From the NCBI RefSeq assembly GCF_001955715.1, contig NZ_CP019239.1, positions 3,162,001-3,226,000 on the forward strand: DNA of 64,000 nucleotides, written 5' to 3'. The translations under genes were made by a program, and so were the position numbers. Positions within the stretch are counted from its first letter, which is position 1. The number at the start of each line of letters is the position of its first letter. The DNA is from Rhodoferax saidenbachensis. GTDB taxonomy: Bacteria > Pseudomonadota > Gammaproteobacteria > Burkholderiales > Burkholderiaceae_C. Below are positions 36,723-45,856 of the stretch, piece after piece. A model generated the notes under the pieces. The model did not search any database. It had not been told where the DNA came from and saw only the letters and a program-made list of their open reading frames with translations.

Positions 36723-37718
36723 CTAAAGCGTGAGGATCGTGCAGCCGGTTGTTTGACGTGCCTCAAGGTCTTTGTGGGCCTGTTGCACATCTTCCAGCCG
36801 GTAACGCTGGTCAATGCGGATCTTGACCTTGCCGCTACCGACCACCTCAAACAGCTCGTCGGCCATGGCCTGGGTGCTTTCGCGCGTGGCAATGTGGGTG
36901 AAAAGGGTCTGGCGGGTTACATAAATCGACCCCTTGGCGCCCAGGATGCCGGGCGCAAACGGTGCGACCGGGCCGGACGCATTGCCAAAACTGGCCATCA
37001 GGCCAAAGGGCGCCAGGCAATCCAAGGATTTGTCCCAGGTGTCCTTGCCTACCGAGTCGTAAACCACCTTCACACCCTTGCCATCGGTGATCTCTTTGAC
37101 CCGTGCGGCGAAGTCTTCTGCTCTGTAATTGATAGCATGCTGCGCACCATGGGCAAGGGCCAGAGCACATTTCTCTTCTGATCCCGCGGTAGCGATCAAG
37201 TGCAGGCCCAGGGCCTTGGCCCACTGGCAGGCAATCAGGCCTACGCCGCCCGCCGCCGCATGGAACAGCACAAAGTCACCGGACTGCAGCCCGCCCTGGG
37301 GCAGGGTTTTCTTGAGCAGGTACTGGGCCGTCAGCCCCTTGAGCATCATGGCAGCGCCCGTTTCAAAGCTGATGGCGTCAGGCAGTTTGCAGACACACTT
37401 GGCCGGCATCACACGCACATTGCAGTAGGCTCCGGGCGGATTGCTCGCGTAGGCGGCGCGGTCGCCTGCCTGGAGGTGTGTGACGCCCGCGCCTACGGCC
37501 TCCACCACCCCGGCGGCTTCCATGCCCAATTGCAAAGGCATGGCAAAGGGGTACAGACCGCTGCGCTGGTACACATCGATAAAGTTCAGCCCCACCGCGT
37601 GGTGGCGGATACGGATCTCACCCGGGCCCGGGTCTCCCACCGCCACTTGCACCAACTTGAGTTCCTCGGAGCCGCCATGCTGGTCAATGCGGATGGCACG
37701 GGAGAGTGGGTTCGACAT
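36723..37718 (-). CDS. NADPH:quinone reductase (zeta-crystallin-like)
   Basis: This is a zinc-free medium-chain dehydrogenase of 331 residues, reducing quinones or alpha-beta-unsaturated carbonyls with NADPH. Visible are HHAVGLNFIDVYQRSGLYP, the nucleotide-binding stretch AAAGGVGLIACQWAKALG and DSVGKDTWDKSL. No structural zinc cysteines are present, as expected for the QOR family. ATG 37718 starts MSNPLSRAIRIDQHGG. It is monocistronic, divergent from an EamA gene. Confidence 0.9.
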   Translation of the reverse strand: MSNPLSRAIRIDQHGGSEELKLVQVAVGDPGPGEIRIRHHAVGLNFIDVYQRSGLYPFAMPLQLGMEAAGVVEAVGAGVTHLQAGDRAAYASNPPGAYCNVRVMPAKCVCKLPDAISFETGAAMMLKGLTAQYLLKKTLPQGGLQSGDFVLFHAAAGGVGLIACQWAKALGLHLIATAGSEEKCALALAHGAQHAINYRAEDFAARVKEITDGKGVKVVYDSVGKDTWDKSLDCLAPFGLMASFGNASGPVAPFAPGILGAKGSIYVTRQTLFTHIATRESTQAMADELFEVVGSGKVKIRIDQRYRLEDVQQAHKDLEARQTTGCTILTL

Positions 37719-37817
37719 GGCAACAGGTCCTTGCAGCGGAATGATGGGGTCGCCATGGTGCCATGAAATCGGCCAGTGTGCGTGCAGGTCTGTGCATGCC
37801 TAGTACCATCGCTCCCC

Positions 37818-38720
37818 ATGAACCCTGGCCTTACCCCTACTGCGGCACTGCTGCTGGTCATCCCTCCGCTCATGTGGGCCGGCAATGCCGTGGTGGGCCG
37901 CATGGTGAGCCCACTGGTCTCGCCCATGACGCTCAACCTGCTGCGTTGGGCCATTGCCTTCCTGCTATTGCTGCCCATCGCCAGTCGGGTGCTCAAGCCC
38001 GGCAGCCCGCTGTGGGGCCAATGGCGCCGCTTTGCCTGGCTGAGTCTGTTCAGCATTGGTGGCTACAACGCCCTGCTTTACCTGGCCCTCAACAGCTCCA
38101 CCGCCATCAATGTCACGCTGGTGGGTGCCAGTACGCCGGTATGGATGCTGCTGATCGGCTGGCTGGGGTTTCGCACGCCAGTCTCACTACGCCAGTGGCT
38201 GGGGGCGGTGCTGTCCATTGCCGGCGTGTTGCTGGTGCTGTGCCGCGGCAACTGGGACACACTGCGCCACTTGCACTTGGTGGCAGGCGACGTGTACGTG
38301 CTGCTGGCGTCGATCGGCTGGGCCTATTACAGCTGGCTGCTGGCCCACCCCACGCCGGAGTCTGCGTCCCTGCGCACTGACTGGACCGGTTTTCTCATGG
38401 CGCAAATCATTTTTGGTCTGGCCTGGTCCGGCGTTTTCACCGGTGCCGAATGGGCACTCACCCCGGCCCACATCGACTGGGGCTGGCCGTTGGCGGCGGC
38501 CTTGCTGTACATCGCCATTGGCCCGGCCATCATTGCCTATGGCGCCTGGGGTGCCGGTGTGGCACGCGCGGGCCCGGCGGCAGCGGGCTTTTTTACCAAC
38601 CTTACACCGCTGTTTACCGCGCTGCTGTCCACTCTGGTTCTGGGTGAAACACCGCAGGCATTCCACGGGATGGCCTTTGTACTGATTGTCTCGGGCATCG
38701 TGCTCTCATCACGCCGTTAG
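37818..38720 (+). CDS. EamA/DMT-family transporter
   Basis: This is a predicted ten-helix inner-membrane exporter of 300 residues with two EamA halves; PLMWAGNAVVGRMVSPLVSP opens the first and GETPQAFHGMAFVLIVSGIV closes the second. ATG 37818 matches the usual length. The substrate is unknown. Its TAG overlaps the TAA of the convergent CheW-domain gene (TTAG). Confidence 0.87.
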   Translation: MNPGLTPTAALLLVIPPLMWAGNAVVGRMVSPLVSPMTLNLLRWAIAFLLLLPIASRVLKPGSPLWGQWRRFAWLSLFSIGGYNALLYLALNSSTAINVTLVGASTPVWMLLIGWLGFRTPVSLRQWLGAVLSIAGVLLVLCRGNWDTLRHLHLVAGDVYVLLASIGWAYYSWLLAHPTPESASLRTDWTGFLMAQIIFGLAWSGVFTGAEWALTPAHIDWGWPLAAALLYIAIGPAIIAYGAWGAGVARAGPAAAGFFTNLTPLFTALLSTLVLGETPQAFHGMAFVLIVSGIVLSSRR

Positions 38721-41230
38721 ACCTGCTGGAAGCAGGCCGGCACATCGATTACCTGAATCAGCAGGTCACCGCCGTTGGCCTTGATGAAGCGTTTGACCAG
38801 GGCCGCACTGCCCTCCACGCCAAACGGGGTGTGCATGATGTGGGAATCCCGGAACTCGGGCACGCCATGGAGCCCATCCACCAGCAAGCCCATGGTCTGC
38901 TGGCCATGGCGCAGGATGACGACCTGGCTGCTCTTGTCGATGCGTGTGGGCTGGCCGCGCACCAGGTACCCCAGGTCAAAAACCCACACGGCAGCCGGGT
39001 TGCCCCGCGCGGGCTGCAACGCCAACATGCCGATACATGCCCGCCGGTTGCCCACCGGCACAGAGGTCATGGCAGCGGCGGATACCGCCTCCTGCACGTG
39101 CTCCGCCGGCAGCGCAAACAGCGTGCCGTCAATGAAGAAAGTGGCAAACTCCACGCCACCGGCACCCACCGCTTCCGCCTGAAGAACCATCTCACCCCGG
39201 CTTGACGCCCCCGAGCGCTCGCGAACCTCGCCGAGTGGCTCAAACACGAATGCCAGCACGTCGTCCTGGTACCCATCGGAGACCTTGAATTCCCGGTACC
39301 CGGTGGATGCCGTGCACCCCATGATGGCGTACTCACCATCGTGGTGGACGATGCACGATGCGCTTTGCCCATTGGGCAAGGCCAGTATGTCCTGGGCTAC
39401 CTCCAGCAGTGTGCCGACGGGTCGCTTGGGGTCCGTGCTGGCGATCACGTGGCCCTGCCGGTCGACAAACAAGGCCTGCAAGCCCGGCTGGTTTCCCAGC
39501 CCGCCCTGCAGCATGGCCGCGAATTCGGGCCCCGAATTGAACACGATGCCGATGCCACCGACCACGCTGGAATCATTCTGCGGATCGCGGATGGCCGCGT
39601 GGTACACATAGGTGGGCGCACCGCCATACAGCGGCGTCGCAGCAAACGGGGTCACGCAATAGTCCTGCTCGGTCTGCAGGGCTAACACGTTCGCCAGCGT
39701 TTGGGCATCCACGCGGCTGCCTACGGCACTGGCGTCGGCCGGATTCAGCGCGGCATCGGCCACGATGCGCCCCGCCGTGTCGTACACAAACAAACGGGTG
39801 TAGACCGTGTAGAGCGAATTGATGTAGCGAAGAATGCCGCCGATCTTCTGGGCCTTCGCGTCGTCCCAGGCCCCTTCGGCAAAGGCGGTGCGCAACTCCG
39901 GCGTCAACGCCCACCAGCGGCAGTCGTCCGAGCGTTCGTAGAGATTGCGATCGAGCAAATCCACCAACAGGTGCGACACAAACTCCGAGTTGTGCAGGCT
40001 GGTGGTCAGCACGGTCTCATACAGATCCCCAATCGACCGGGCAAACAGCGCATTGCTGCGGGCCCCGGTTTCGCTGATCTGGGCCAGTACGGATTTCAGC
40101 TTGGTCAGATCGCCCTGCTGCCCGGCCGACATCACCTGCCCGTTCCACACGACACAACGGATGGTTTCTGCCGCAGTCATGATCTCGTACAGCGGGGCCG
40201 AGAAGGACTGGGCATGCGACAGCAGCCCGTCCTTGGTGTTGGCGTCCAGCGTGGCCAGCGTGTTGCTGTTGCGTCCGGTGAAGGCCACATCCACCGGAAT
40301 CATCACCTGGCCCTGCCATCCGGGCGGCCCCATATAGCCCTGGTAGCCTTCCGCGCGGTAGGTGCACACCAGATACTCCCGGCCCGAAAACATCATCAAC
40401 TGGGACGAGCGCGCGCGGTTCACCGGCACCACCGCCCCCAGCGGAATCCACAACGGGTCCGCACTCTCGATGACGCGGTTCTCAGCGTCGAGCAGCAGCA
40501 TGTTGGACCGCGCTGCCGGATCGCGGTGCGAGTGGAAGATGCCCGCCATCTCCTGCTCGAAGTTGAAACACAGGCACAGGATGCCCACCACGTTACCGGT
40601 CTGCGGATGCAGCATGCGGCGCGAATAAATCAGGGCCTGGCGCTTGGACGGACGCAGGTCGCTGGCGCGAAAGGTTTCGACAAATGTGTCGCTGGCCAGC
40701 GTCTCTGCAATCAGCGGGTCGGTGCTGCCTTCCAGCGGCGTACTCTCGTCAATCTGCACCAGCACATTGCCCGCCGCATCGAGCAGCAGGATTTCGTCAT
40801 ACACCGTGTATTTGTTGCGGTAGGCACGCAGGCGCAAACGCGCTGCCGCCTGGTCCGCATTGAGGCCGGCAACAAAAGCACACAGCTCGTTGTCGGTGGC
40901 CAGAAACCCCACATCCGCCGTGCGTTCGTACAAATTACGCACCACGATGTCGATCACATACTGCGCCTTGGTACCGATCTCGCCCAGCACCGTGGCCACT
41001 TTTTCGCTCACCAAGCTGGTCACCAGTTCCTGCTCCAGCCGGTTGAACCCCTGGCGAGTCGCGGCCATGGTCGGCAGGATGGCCTGTGCTTCCTCGGGAC
41101 AATTCATCTTGGCCGAGGATTCGATCATCCGCCACATCAGGTTGAGCTCGTGCAACGCCTGCTCGCAACGGATCACGTCGCGCATGTAGGGCAGGAAGGT
41201 GTCAATCTGAAGCGGTGGCTTCTGGGGCAT
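38717..41230 (-). CDS. soluble double-Cache protein with C-terminal CheW domain
   Basis: This is an 837-residue protein with no membrane segment or signal peptide. After an N-terminal helical part (1-85) there are two related sensor units: NLYER at 99 and 429, YTVYDEILLLDAAGNVLVQ at 141 against YTVYTRLFVYDTAGRIVAD at 474, and VVGILCLCFNFEQEM at 214 against VVGGIGIVFNSGPEF at 556. They look like duplicated double-Cache domains. Residues about 690-837 form a CheW domain (TFFIDGTLFALPAEHVQEAV). There is no methyl-accepting signalling helix or kinase domain. I infer an input adaptor joining a small-molecule sensor to a CheA-receptor array. It overlaps the upstream GGDEF-EAL gene by 29 bp. Confidence 0.8.
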   Translation of the reverse strand: MPQKPPLQIDTFLPYMRDVIRCEQALHELNLMWRMIESSAKMNCPEEAQAILPTMAATRQGFNRLEQELVTSLVSEKVATVLGEIGTKAQYVIDIVVRNLYERTADVGFLATDNELCAFVAGLNADQAAARLRLRAYRNKYTVYDEILLLDAAGNVLVQIDESTPLEGSTDPLIAETLASDTFVETFRASDLRPSKRQALIYSRRMLHPQTGNVVGILCLCFNFEQEMAGIFHSHRDPAARSNMLLLDAENRVIESADPLWIPLGAVVPVNRARSSQLMMFSGREYLVCTYRAEGYQGYMGPPGWQGQVMIPVDVAFTGRNSNTLATLDANTKDGLLSHAQSFSAPLYEIMTAAETIRCVVWNGQVMSAGQQGDLTKLKSVLAQISETGARSNALFARSIGDLYETVLTTSLHNSEFVSHLLVDLLDRNLYERSDDCRWWALTPELRTAFAEGAWDDAKAQKIGGILRYINSLYTVYTRLFVYDTAGRIVADAALNPADASAVGSRVDAQTLANVLALQTEQDYCVTPFAATPLYGGAPTYVYHAAIRDPQNDSSVVGGIGIVFNSGPEFAAMLQGGLGNQPGLQALFVDRQGHVIASTDPKRPVGTLLEVAQDILALPNGQSASCIVHHDGEYAIMGCTASTGYREFKVSDGYQDDVLAFVFEPLGEVRERSGASSRGEMVLQAEAVGAGGVEFATFFIDGTLFALPAEHVQEAVSAAAMTSVPVGNRRACIGMLALQPARGNPAAVWVFDLGYLVRGQPTRIDKSSQVVILRHGQQTMGLLVDGLHGVPEFRDSHIMHTPFGVEGSAALVKRFIKANGGDLLIQVIDVPACFQQV

Positions 41231-43553
41231 AGGGCAGACTCCGATGGGGATAAACCAGTGTGAGCAATGCCGCCAGGGGAATGGGGCGACTCAGCGCGAA
41301 CCCCTGGATGTAACGACAACCAAACTGCCGCAGATACAGCAGCTGTGCGTCGGACTCCACACCCTCCGCAATCACGCGCAGTTGCATGTGGTGACCCAGC
41401 GCCAGGATGGCGCGCACGATGGCACCATCGTCTCTGTCGTGGGGCAGCCCACTGACAAACGAACGGTCAATCTTCAGAGACGACACCGGCAGATTTTTCA
41501 TGCGCGAGAGCGAGGAGTGCCCGGTGCCGAAGTCATCCATGCTGATCTTGAAGCCCAGTTGCCGCAGGGCGCCCATCACCGGAATCACCTTGTCGGGCTG
41601 CTTCATCACCATGCTCTCGGTGAGCTCCAGGCAGATGTGGCGCGGCTCCACACCACTGCCGTGAATGACCGCCAGCAGTTCACTGGGCAAATTGGCGTTG
41701 ACAAACTCCAGCGCCGCCATATTCACATTGACCACCAGATTGGGAAACCCGGAACGGTGCAGCACGGCCAGGTCACCACAGGCCTGCTTCACCACCCAGC
41801 GGCCAATCTGCACGATCAGGCGGCTTTGCTCGGCCACCGGTATGAATACATCAGGCCGCACCAGCACACCATCGGGCCTGCGCCAACGCAGCAAGGCCTC
41901 TACGGCCACCAGCGTCTCGCTCTCCACATCAAAGATGGGCTGGTACTCCAGAAAGAATTCATTGCCAAGCAGAGCGCGGTGCAGGCCGGCTTCCATGCTG
42001 AGCTGCTCCGCCAGCGCGGTCTGCTGGCTGACCAGCGTCTCGCCGGGTGCAGCCAGAAAGAAACTCAGGGCATTGCGCCCGCCCTGCTTGCTGCGGTACA
42101 TGGCGGAATCTGCCGAACGCATGAGTTCCGAGCCCGTGCGCCCGCTGTCGGGGAACACACTGATGCCCACGCTGGCCGACAGCGTGAGCTCTTGCCCGGC
42201 GTACAAAAAGGGCGTGCGGGCCGCCAGCAGAATGCGCTCTCCCAGCGCCTGCAGATCCGGCCAATGCTCCCGCTGCGTGAGCAGAATGGCGAACTCGTCG
42301 CCCCCCAGGCGTCCCACGTGAAAATGGTCTTCACCGAGATCCATCAGGCGCTGCGAAAACTCGCGCAGCACCAGGTTGCCGGCCTCATGGCCAAACGCGT
42401 CGTTGATCGGTTTGAAGCGGTCCAGATCGATGTACAACACCGCGAATTTCTGGCCAAACGCCCCCGCCTCCATACAAGCCGAGTCCAGCAACTGCTGGAA
42501 ATGTTTGCGGTTGATCAAGCCGGTCAGGTCATCGATCTGCGCCAGGCGACGAATCAGGTTTTGTTGCTCCAGACGCTCCACCGTCTGCGATATCAGCGAA
42601 CCAATGGTGAAGGAGAGCTCGGGCAACTGGGCCTCGCGCTGGCGCGCCTGGCGGCTGTAAAACTCCAGCACACCATGGCTTTTGCGCCGGCCATCCACCG
42701 TCACATACGACACCGGGAACGCATAACCCGACTTCAGGCCACATTGGTGCGCGACCAGCCCGCCCAGAAACACGGCGTCGTGCAAGACGTCTTCCACCCA
42801 CTCGGCCTGCATACTGCTCCAGACGCAGCCAATCAGGCCTTCACCGGGGGCCAGGGACATGTCCTGCCCGTCTGCAATAAAGGCTTCCACGCCGGAGCCC
42901 GGCTTGTACCAGTAGTGTTTGCTGCTCAGGCGTTGCTGGCCCATCTGCCCCCGCTCGGGTGACCAATAGGCGCCGCACTCCCAACCCAGGTTTTCACACA
43001 CCAACTGGATCACGCGTGTGATCGCTTCGTCCAGGGTGTGGGTGCCTATGAGCAACTGGGTGGACTCAAAACAGAAGCGCTCGCGCATCTCGGCCACGCG
43101 AGACGCCGTCATGTCCACCAGCATGCCGGTCATCGGTGCCGCCTCCGCGCCGGTATTGGCACCGGTGACGGGCAACACCACCAGACGAATCCAACGCAAA
43201 CCAACCAGCGCATCAATGGTGCGGAACTCGTATTCAACAGGGAGCGTATCGGCAGTGGCCATCGCGGCGCGGGCCAGCGTGGCATGGAAGGCAGGCAGGT
43301 CATCGGCGACGATCGCGCCAAAACAGGTCTGCAAGTCGTTATGCAAGCCTGCGGGTACATCCAGCAGGCGCGCTACCCCCTGGCTCAGGACCCAGTGGCC
43401 CGACTGCGGCACGTACCACCAACGCCCGAATGCCGCGGCGTCTTCCACCGGATCAGACAGCAACGCCCGCTCGGCGATGTCACCCAGCAGGAACGGCGTA
43501 TCCAGTCCAACGGCAGTCTTTCGACCGCGGCTCAACAACGAAGGTTTCCCCAT
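41202..43553 (-). CDS. PAS-GAF-GGDEF-EAL cyclic-di-GMP enzyme
   Basis: This is a cytoplasmic protein of 783 residues. It has an N-terminal PAS-like region (about 35-155), a GAF domain (about 165-330), GGDEF (about 345-510) with intact RLGGDEFAIL, and EAL (about 520-770) with VEALLRWRR, LELTESMVM, MDDFGTGHSSL and AEGVES. Both active sites look intact, so it may make and break c-di-GMP. The RxxD inhibitory site before GGDEF is absent, so product inhibition is unlikely. ATG 43553 starts MGKPSLLSRGRK. It overlaps the CheW-domain gene, which is therefore probably made with it. Confidence 0.92.
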   Translation of the reverse strand: MGKPSLLSRGRKTAVGLDTPFLLGDIAERALLSDPVEDAAAFGRWWYVPQSGHWVLSQGVARLLDVPAGLHNDLQTCFGAIVADDLPAFHATLARAAMATADTLPVEYEFRTIDALVGLRWIRLVVLPVTGANTGAEAAPMTGMLVDMTASRVAEMRERFCFESTQLLIGTHTLDEAITRVIQLVCENLGWECGAYWSPERGQMGQQRLSSKHYWYKPGSGVEAFIADGQDMSLAPGEGLIGCVWSSMQAEWVEDVLHDAVFLGGLVAHQCGLKSGYAFPVSYVTVDGRRKSHGVLEFYSRQARQREAQLPELSFTIGSLISQTVERLEQQNLIRRLAQIDDLTGLINRKHFQQLLDSACMEAGAFGQKFAVLYIDLDRFKPINDAFGHEAGNLVLREFSQRLMDLGEDHFHVGRLGGDEFAILLTQREHWPDLQALGERILLAARTPFLYAGQELTLSASVGISVFPDSGRTGSELMRSADSAMYRSKQGGRNALSFFLAAPGETLVSQQTALAEQLSMEAGLHRALLGNEFFLEYQPIFDVESETLVAVEALLRWRRPDGVLVRPDVFIPVAEQSRLIVQIGRWVVKQACGDLAVLHRSGFPNLVVNVNMAALEFVNANLPSELLAVIHGSGVEPRHICLELTESMVMKQPDKVIPVMGALRQLGFKISMDDFGTGHSSLSRMKNLPVSSLKIDRSFVSGLPHDRDDGAIVRAILALGHHMQLRVIAEGVESDAQLLYLRQFGCRYIQGFALSRPIPLAALLTLVYPHRSLPYAPEATASD

Positions 43554-43701
43554 ACAGCCCAACGACTCACTTGATAGTGTTTATGGGGACTACACCGCAA
43601 TTTTGGTGCCAGTACATCCGGGCGCAGACCGACACCTGGGGCTCCGTGTGCACCACAACGGGGCACTCGCCCATGGGCGCGTTCGATTGCGCTTCGCCCA
43701 T

Positions 43702-43731
43702 AAAAAAAGCCTGCACATGCAGGCTTTTTTT
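43702..43731. terminator. bidirectional intrinsic terminator
   Basis: Seven A, GCCTGCACATGCAGGC, seven T: a near-perfect 30-bp palindrome about 30 bp after the small secreted protein gene on the minus strand. The 150 bp from here to the GGDEF-EAL start hold no gene I can support. Confidence 0.9.
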
Positions 43732-43762
43732 CGACAGTCCACCGAGGGGTGGACGGTGCCCT

Positions 43763-44026
43763 TCAGGGCTTCTTGGGGGCTTCCGCTTTTTCCTTGGCTT
43801 TGGCCATGGTCTGTTTGTCTTTTTCAGCGGTCTTGTTGCCCTTGGTCTTAGCCATGATCTCAGCCGCTTTGGCCTCTTTTCTGCGGTCTTCCGCGGTGAT
43901 CGGTTTACAGGCAGGGGGAGCGCACGGCGTAGCGCCTCCGGAGGGCGCCGGTGGCGCCGCAGGGGGAGCCGCCATGGCGCCAGCAGCAATCACGCTGCCG
44001 ATCAATGTGAGCACAGTATTTTTCAT
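43763..44026 (-). CDS. small secreted Ala/Pro/Lys-rich protein
   Basis: This is an 87-residue precursor of unknown function. The N-terminal signal peptide MKNTVLTLIGSVIAAGAMA is followed by a Pro/Ala stretch with two cysteines (CAPPACKP), then a highly charged Lys/Glu/Ala helix to the end. The mature protein would be a short, basic, partly disordered periplasmic peptide. AGGAGTGTGCGGAA stands upstream of the ATG. It is monocistronic with its own strong terminator. Confidence 0.7.
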   Translation of the reverse strand: MKNTVLTLIGSVIAAGAMAAPPAAPPAPSGGATPCAPPACKPITAEDRRKEAKAAEIMAKTKGNKTAEKDKQTMAKAKEKAEAPKKP

Positions 44027-44124
44027 TTCCGCACACTCCTGAATTTGGATCGCACACCTTCACATTGAAGGCGCACTGTTATAGCGCTGTACCCCTCCAG
44101 ACGCAAGCGGCGGCATTCTGTGCG

Positions 44125-44919
44125 CTAAAACGTCCCCGTGAACGCCCCGCCGTCCAGCAGGATGTTTTGCCCTGTCATGTAAGCCGCCTGCTGGCTGCAC
44201 AGGAAGGCACAAACCTGGCCAAACTCTTCGAGCGTGCCGTAGCGGCCCATGGGAATTTGCGCCTGCTGCGACGCGCGAATTTCGTCGACCGACTTGCCGG
44301 TCTTGGCTGCGGTGGCCTTCACCGTGGTGGCAATGCGGTCGGTGTCGAACTTGCCGGGTAGCAGGTTGTTGATGGTCACGCCCTTGGCCGCCAGACTGCT
44401 GCGCGCCACACCGGCCACAAAACCGGTGAGGCCACTGCGTGCGCCGTTGGACAGGCCCAGAATGTCGATGGGGGACTTCACCGAGCTGGACGTGATGTTG
44501 ACGATGCGCCCAAAACCGCGCGCCGCCATGCCATCCACGGTGGCCTTGATAAGTTCAATGGGCGTGAGCATGTTGGCATCCACCGCCTTGATCCAGGCCT
44601 CGCGGTCCCAGTCGCGGAAGTCGCCGGGCGGCGGGCCACCGGCGTTGGTGACCACGATGTCGAAGTCTTTGCGGATGGCGAAGACCGCGGCGCGGCCCGC
44701 CTCGGTCGTGATGTCTTGGGCACAAAACAGCACCTCAGCCCCCGTGGATACTGCGTAAGCAGCTTCCAAATTCATAGCAGATTGCTGCAGTGCTTCGGCG
44801 CCACGCGCCACGATCAGCACGTTCACACCTTCGGCCACCAGCGCCTGCGCGCAGCCCAGGCCCAGCCCCTTGCTCGCGCCACACACCAGCGCCCATTTAC
44901 CCTTCAGTCCCAAGTCCAT
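44125..44919 (-). CDS. SDR-family protein lacking the YxxxK active site
   Basis: This is a 264-residue Rossmann-fold protein with cofactor motif CGASKGLGLGCAQAL (13-27), TNAGGPPPGDF and Ser in NITSSSVKSP. Where classical SDRs have YxxxK it reads LSNGARSGLTGFV, so the catalytic Tyr and Lys are missing. The C-terminus GQNILLDGGAFTGTF is that of FabG-like enzymes. Residues about 46-65 (SAMNLEAAYAVSTGAEVL) are encoded by a copy of the dispersed repeat. It precedes nothing obvious on its strand; the EamA gene upstream ends 14 bp before it, suggesting co-transcription. Confidence 0.85.
   Translation of the reverse strand: MDLGLKGKWALVCGASKGLGLGCAQALVAEGVNVLIVARGAEALQQSAMNLEAAYAVSTGAEVLFCAQDITTEAGRAAVFAIRKDFDIVVTNAGGPPPGDFRDWDREAWIKAVDANMLTPIELIKATVDGMAARGFGRIVNITSSSVKSPIDILGLSNGARSGLTGFVAGVARSSLAAKGVTINNLLPGKFDTDRIATTVKATAAKTGKSVDEIRASQQAQIPMGRYGTLEEFGQVCAFLCSQQAAYMTGQNILLDGGAFTGTF
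44722..44787 (-). repeat. dispersed repeat, copy 7 (inside the SDR gene)
   Basis: On the minus strand: TGCTATGAATTTGGAAGC, then TGCTTACGCAGTATCC, then GGGGGCTGAGGTGCTGTTTTG. It matches copy 1 over most of its length, including the variant TGCTTACGCA. The SDR reading frame passes through it uninterrupted. Confidence 0.7.
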
Positions 44920-44932
44920 TGTTATCTCCTGT

Positions 44933-45856
44933 TCAACGCCTACGGCTCACCACATACACACCCACCAGCACCAGCACGGTACCGGCCACCACCCATAAAT
45001 TCATCGGCTCATCCAACAGCAGCACCCCCATGGTGATGGTGGACATCGGGCCCACCATGCCCACCTGCGCAGCCAGACCCGCGCCAATGCGCTCTATCGC
45101 CATCATCACCATCAGCACCGGCACCACGGTACACAGCGTGGCGTTGAGCACCGACAACCAGAGCACCTGCGGCGCCACGGCAAACGCCGTGTCCAGCGGG
45201 CGCAGCATCACAAACTGCGCAATGCACAACACACAGGCCACGCTGGTGGCCAGCCCCACCAGCCGCATGGAGCCCAGGCGCTGCACCAGCTCACCGCTGT
45301 ACGACAGGTAAATGGCGTAGCTCACCGCGCTGCCAAACACCAGCAAGGCGCCCAGCGCCACGTCGCCCCCGGCCAGGTTCACCTCGTGGCCAAACACCAG
45401 CAGCACACCGGCGTAACTGATGGCCATGCCCAGCGCCTGCGGGCCGCTGATGCGTTTGCCATAGAGAAACAGCCCCAGCAGCAACACCAGCGTGGGGTTG
45501 AGGTAAAGAATGAGCCGCTCCAGCGACGCCGAGATATAGGCCAACCCCGCAAAGTCCAGAAAGCTGGCGAGGTAATAACCCGTGAGCCCCAGGCCGAAGA
45601 TGCCCCACTTGTCCCGCGCGGTCAGCGACGGCAGGCTCACACCCGCCAGGCGCGCCTTGCGTCCGGTCCACCAGACGATGGCCAGAAAGAACGGCAGCGC
45701 AAACAACATGCGCAGCATGATCAGCGTGACCGCATCCACCCCGTAGCGGTAGGCCAGCTTGACGATGATGGCCTTGCCGCTGAAGGCTATCGCCCCGGCG
45801 ATCGCCAGGAACAATCCAGTCGCTATGGATTTAGGAGCTGCTTGCGCACTGTTCAT
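44933..45856 (-). CDS. EamA/DMT-family transporter
   Basis: This is a ten-helix inner-membrane exporter of 307 residues with two EamA halves (AFSGKAIIVKLAYRYGVDAV at the start, LLLDEPMNLWVVAGTVLVLV at the end). The start codon and first 14 residues (MNSAQAAPKSIATG) lie in a copy of the dispersed repeat. No Shine-Dalgarno is seen in the 18 bp between the DUF808 stop and this ATG, so translation may depend on coupling to the upstream gene. Substrate unknown. Confidence 0.87.
   Translation of the reverse strand: MNSAQAAPKSIATGLFLAIAGAIAFSGKAIIVKLAYRYGVDAVTLIMLRMLFALPFFLAIVWWTGRKARLAGVSLPSLTARDKWGIFGLGLTGYYLASFLDFAGLAYISASLERLILYLNPTLVLLLGLFLYGKRISGPQALGMAISYAGVLLVFGHEVNLAGGDVALGALLVFGSAVSYAIYLSYSGELVQRLGSMRLVGLATSVACVLCIAQFVMLRPLDTAFAVAPQVLWLSVLNATLCTVVPVLMVMMAIERIGAGLAAQVGMVGPMSTITMGVLLLDEPMNLWVVAGTVLVLVGVYVVSRRR

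Noticed and set aside
37118..37182. Repeat-like sequence inside the quinone reductase gene (TTGATAGC, GCTGCGCACC).
   Set aside because: The encoded residues match ordinary quinone reductases at this position, and the match to the repeat core is too weak.
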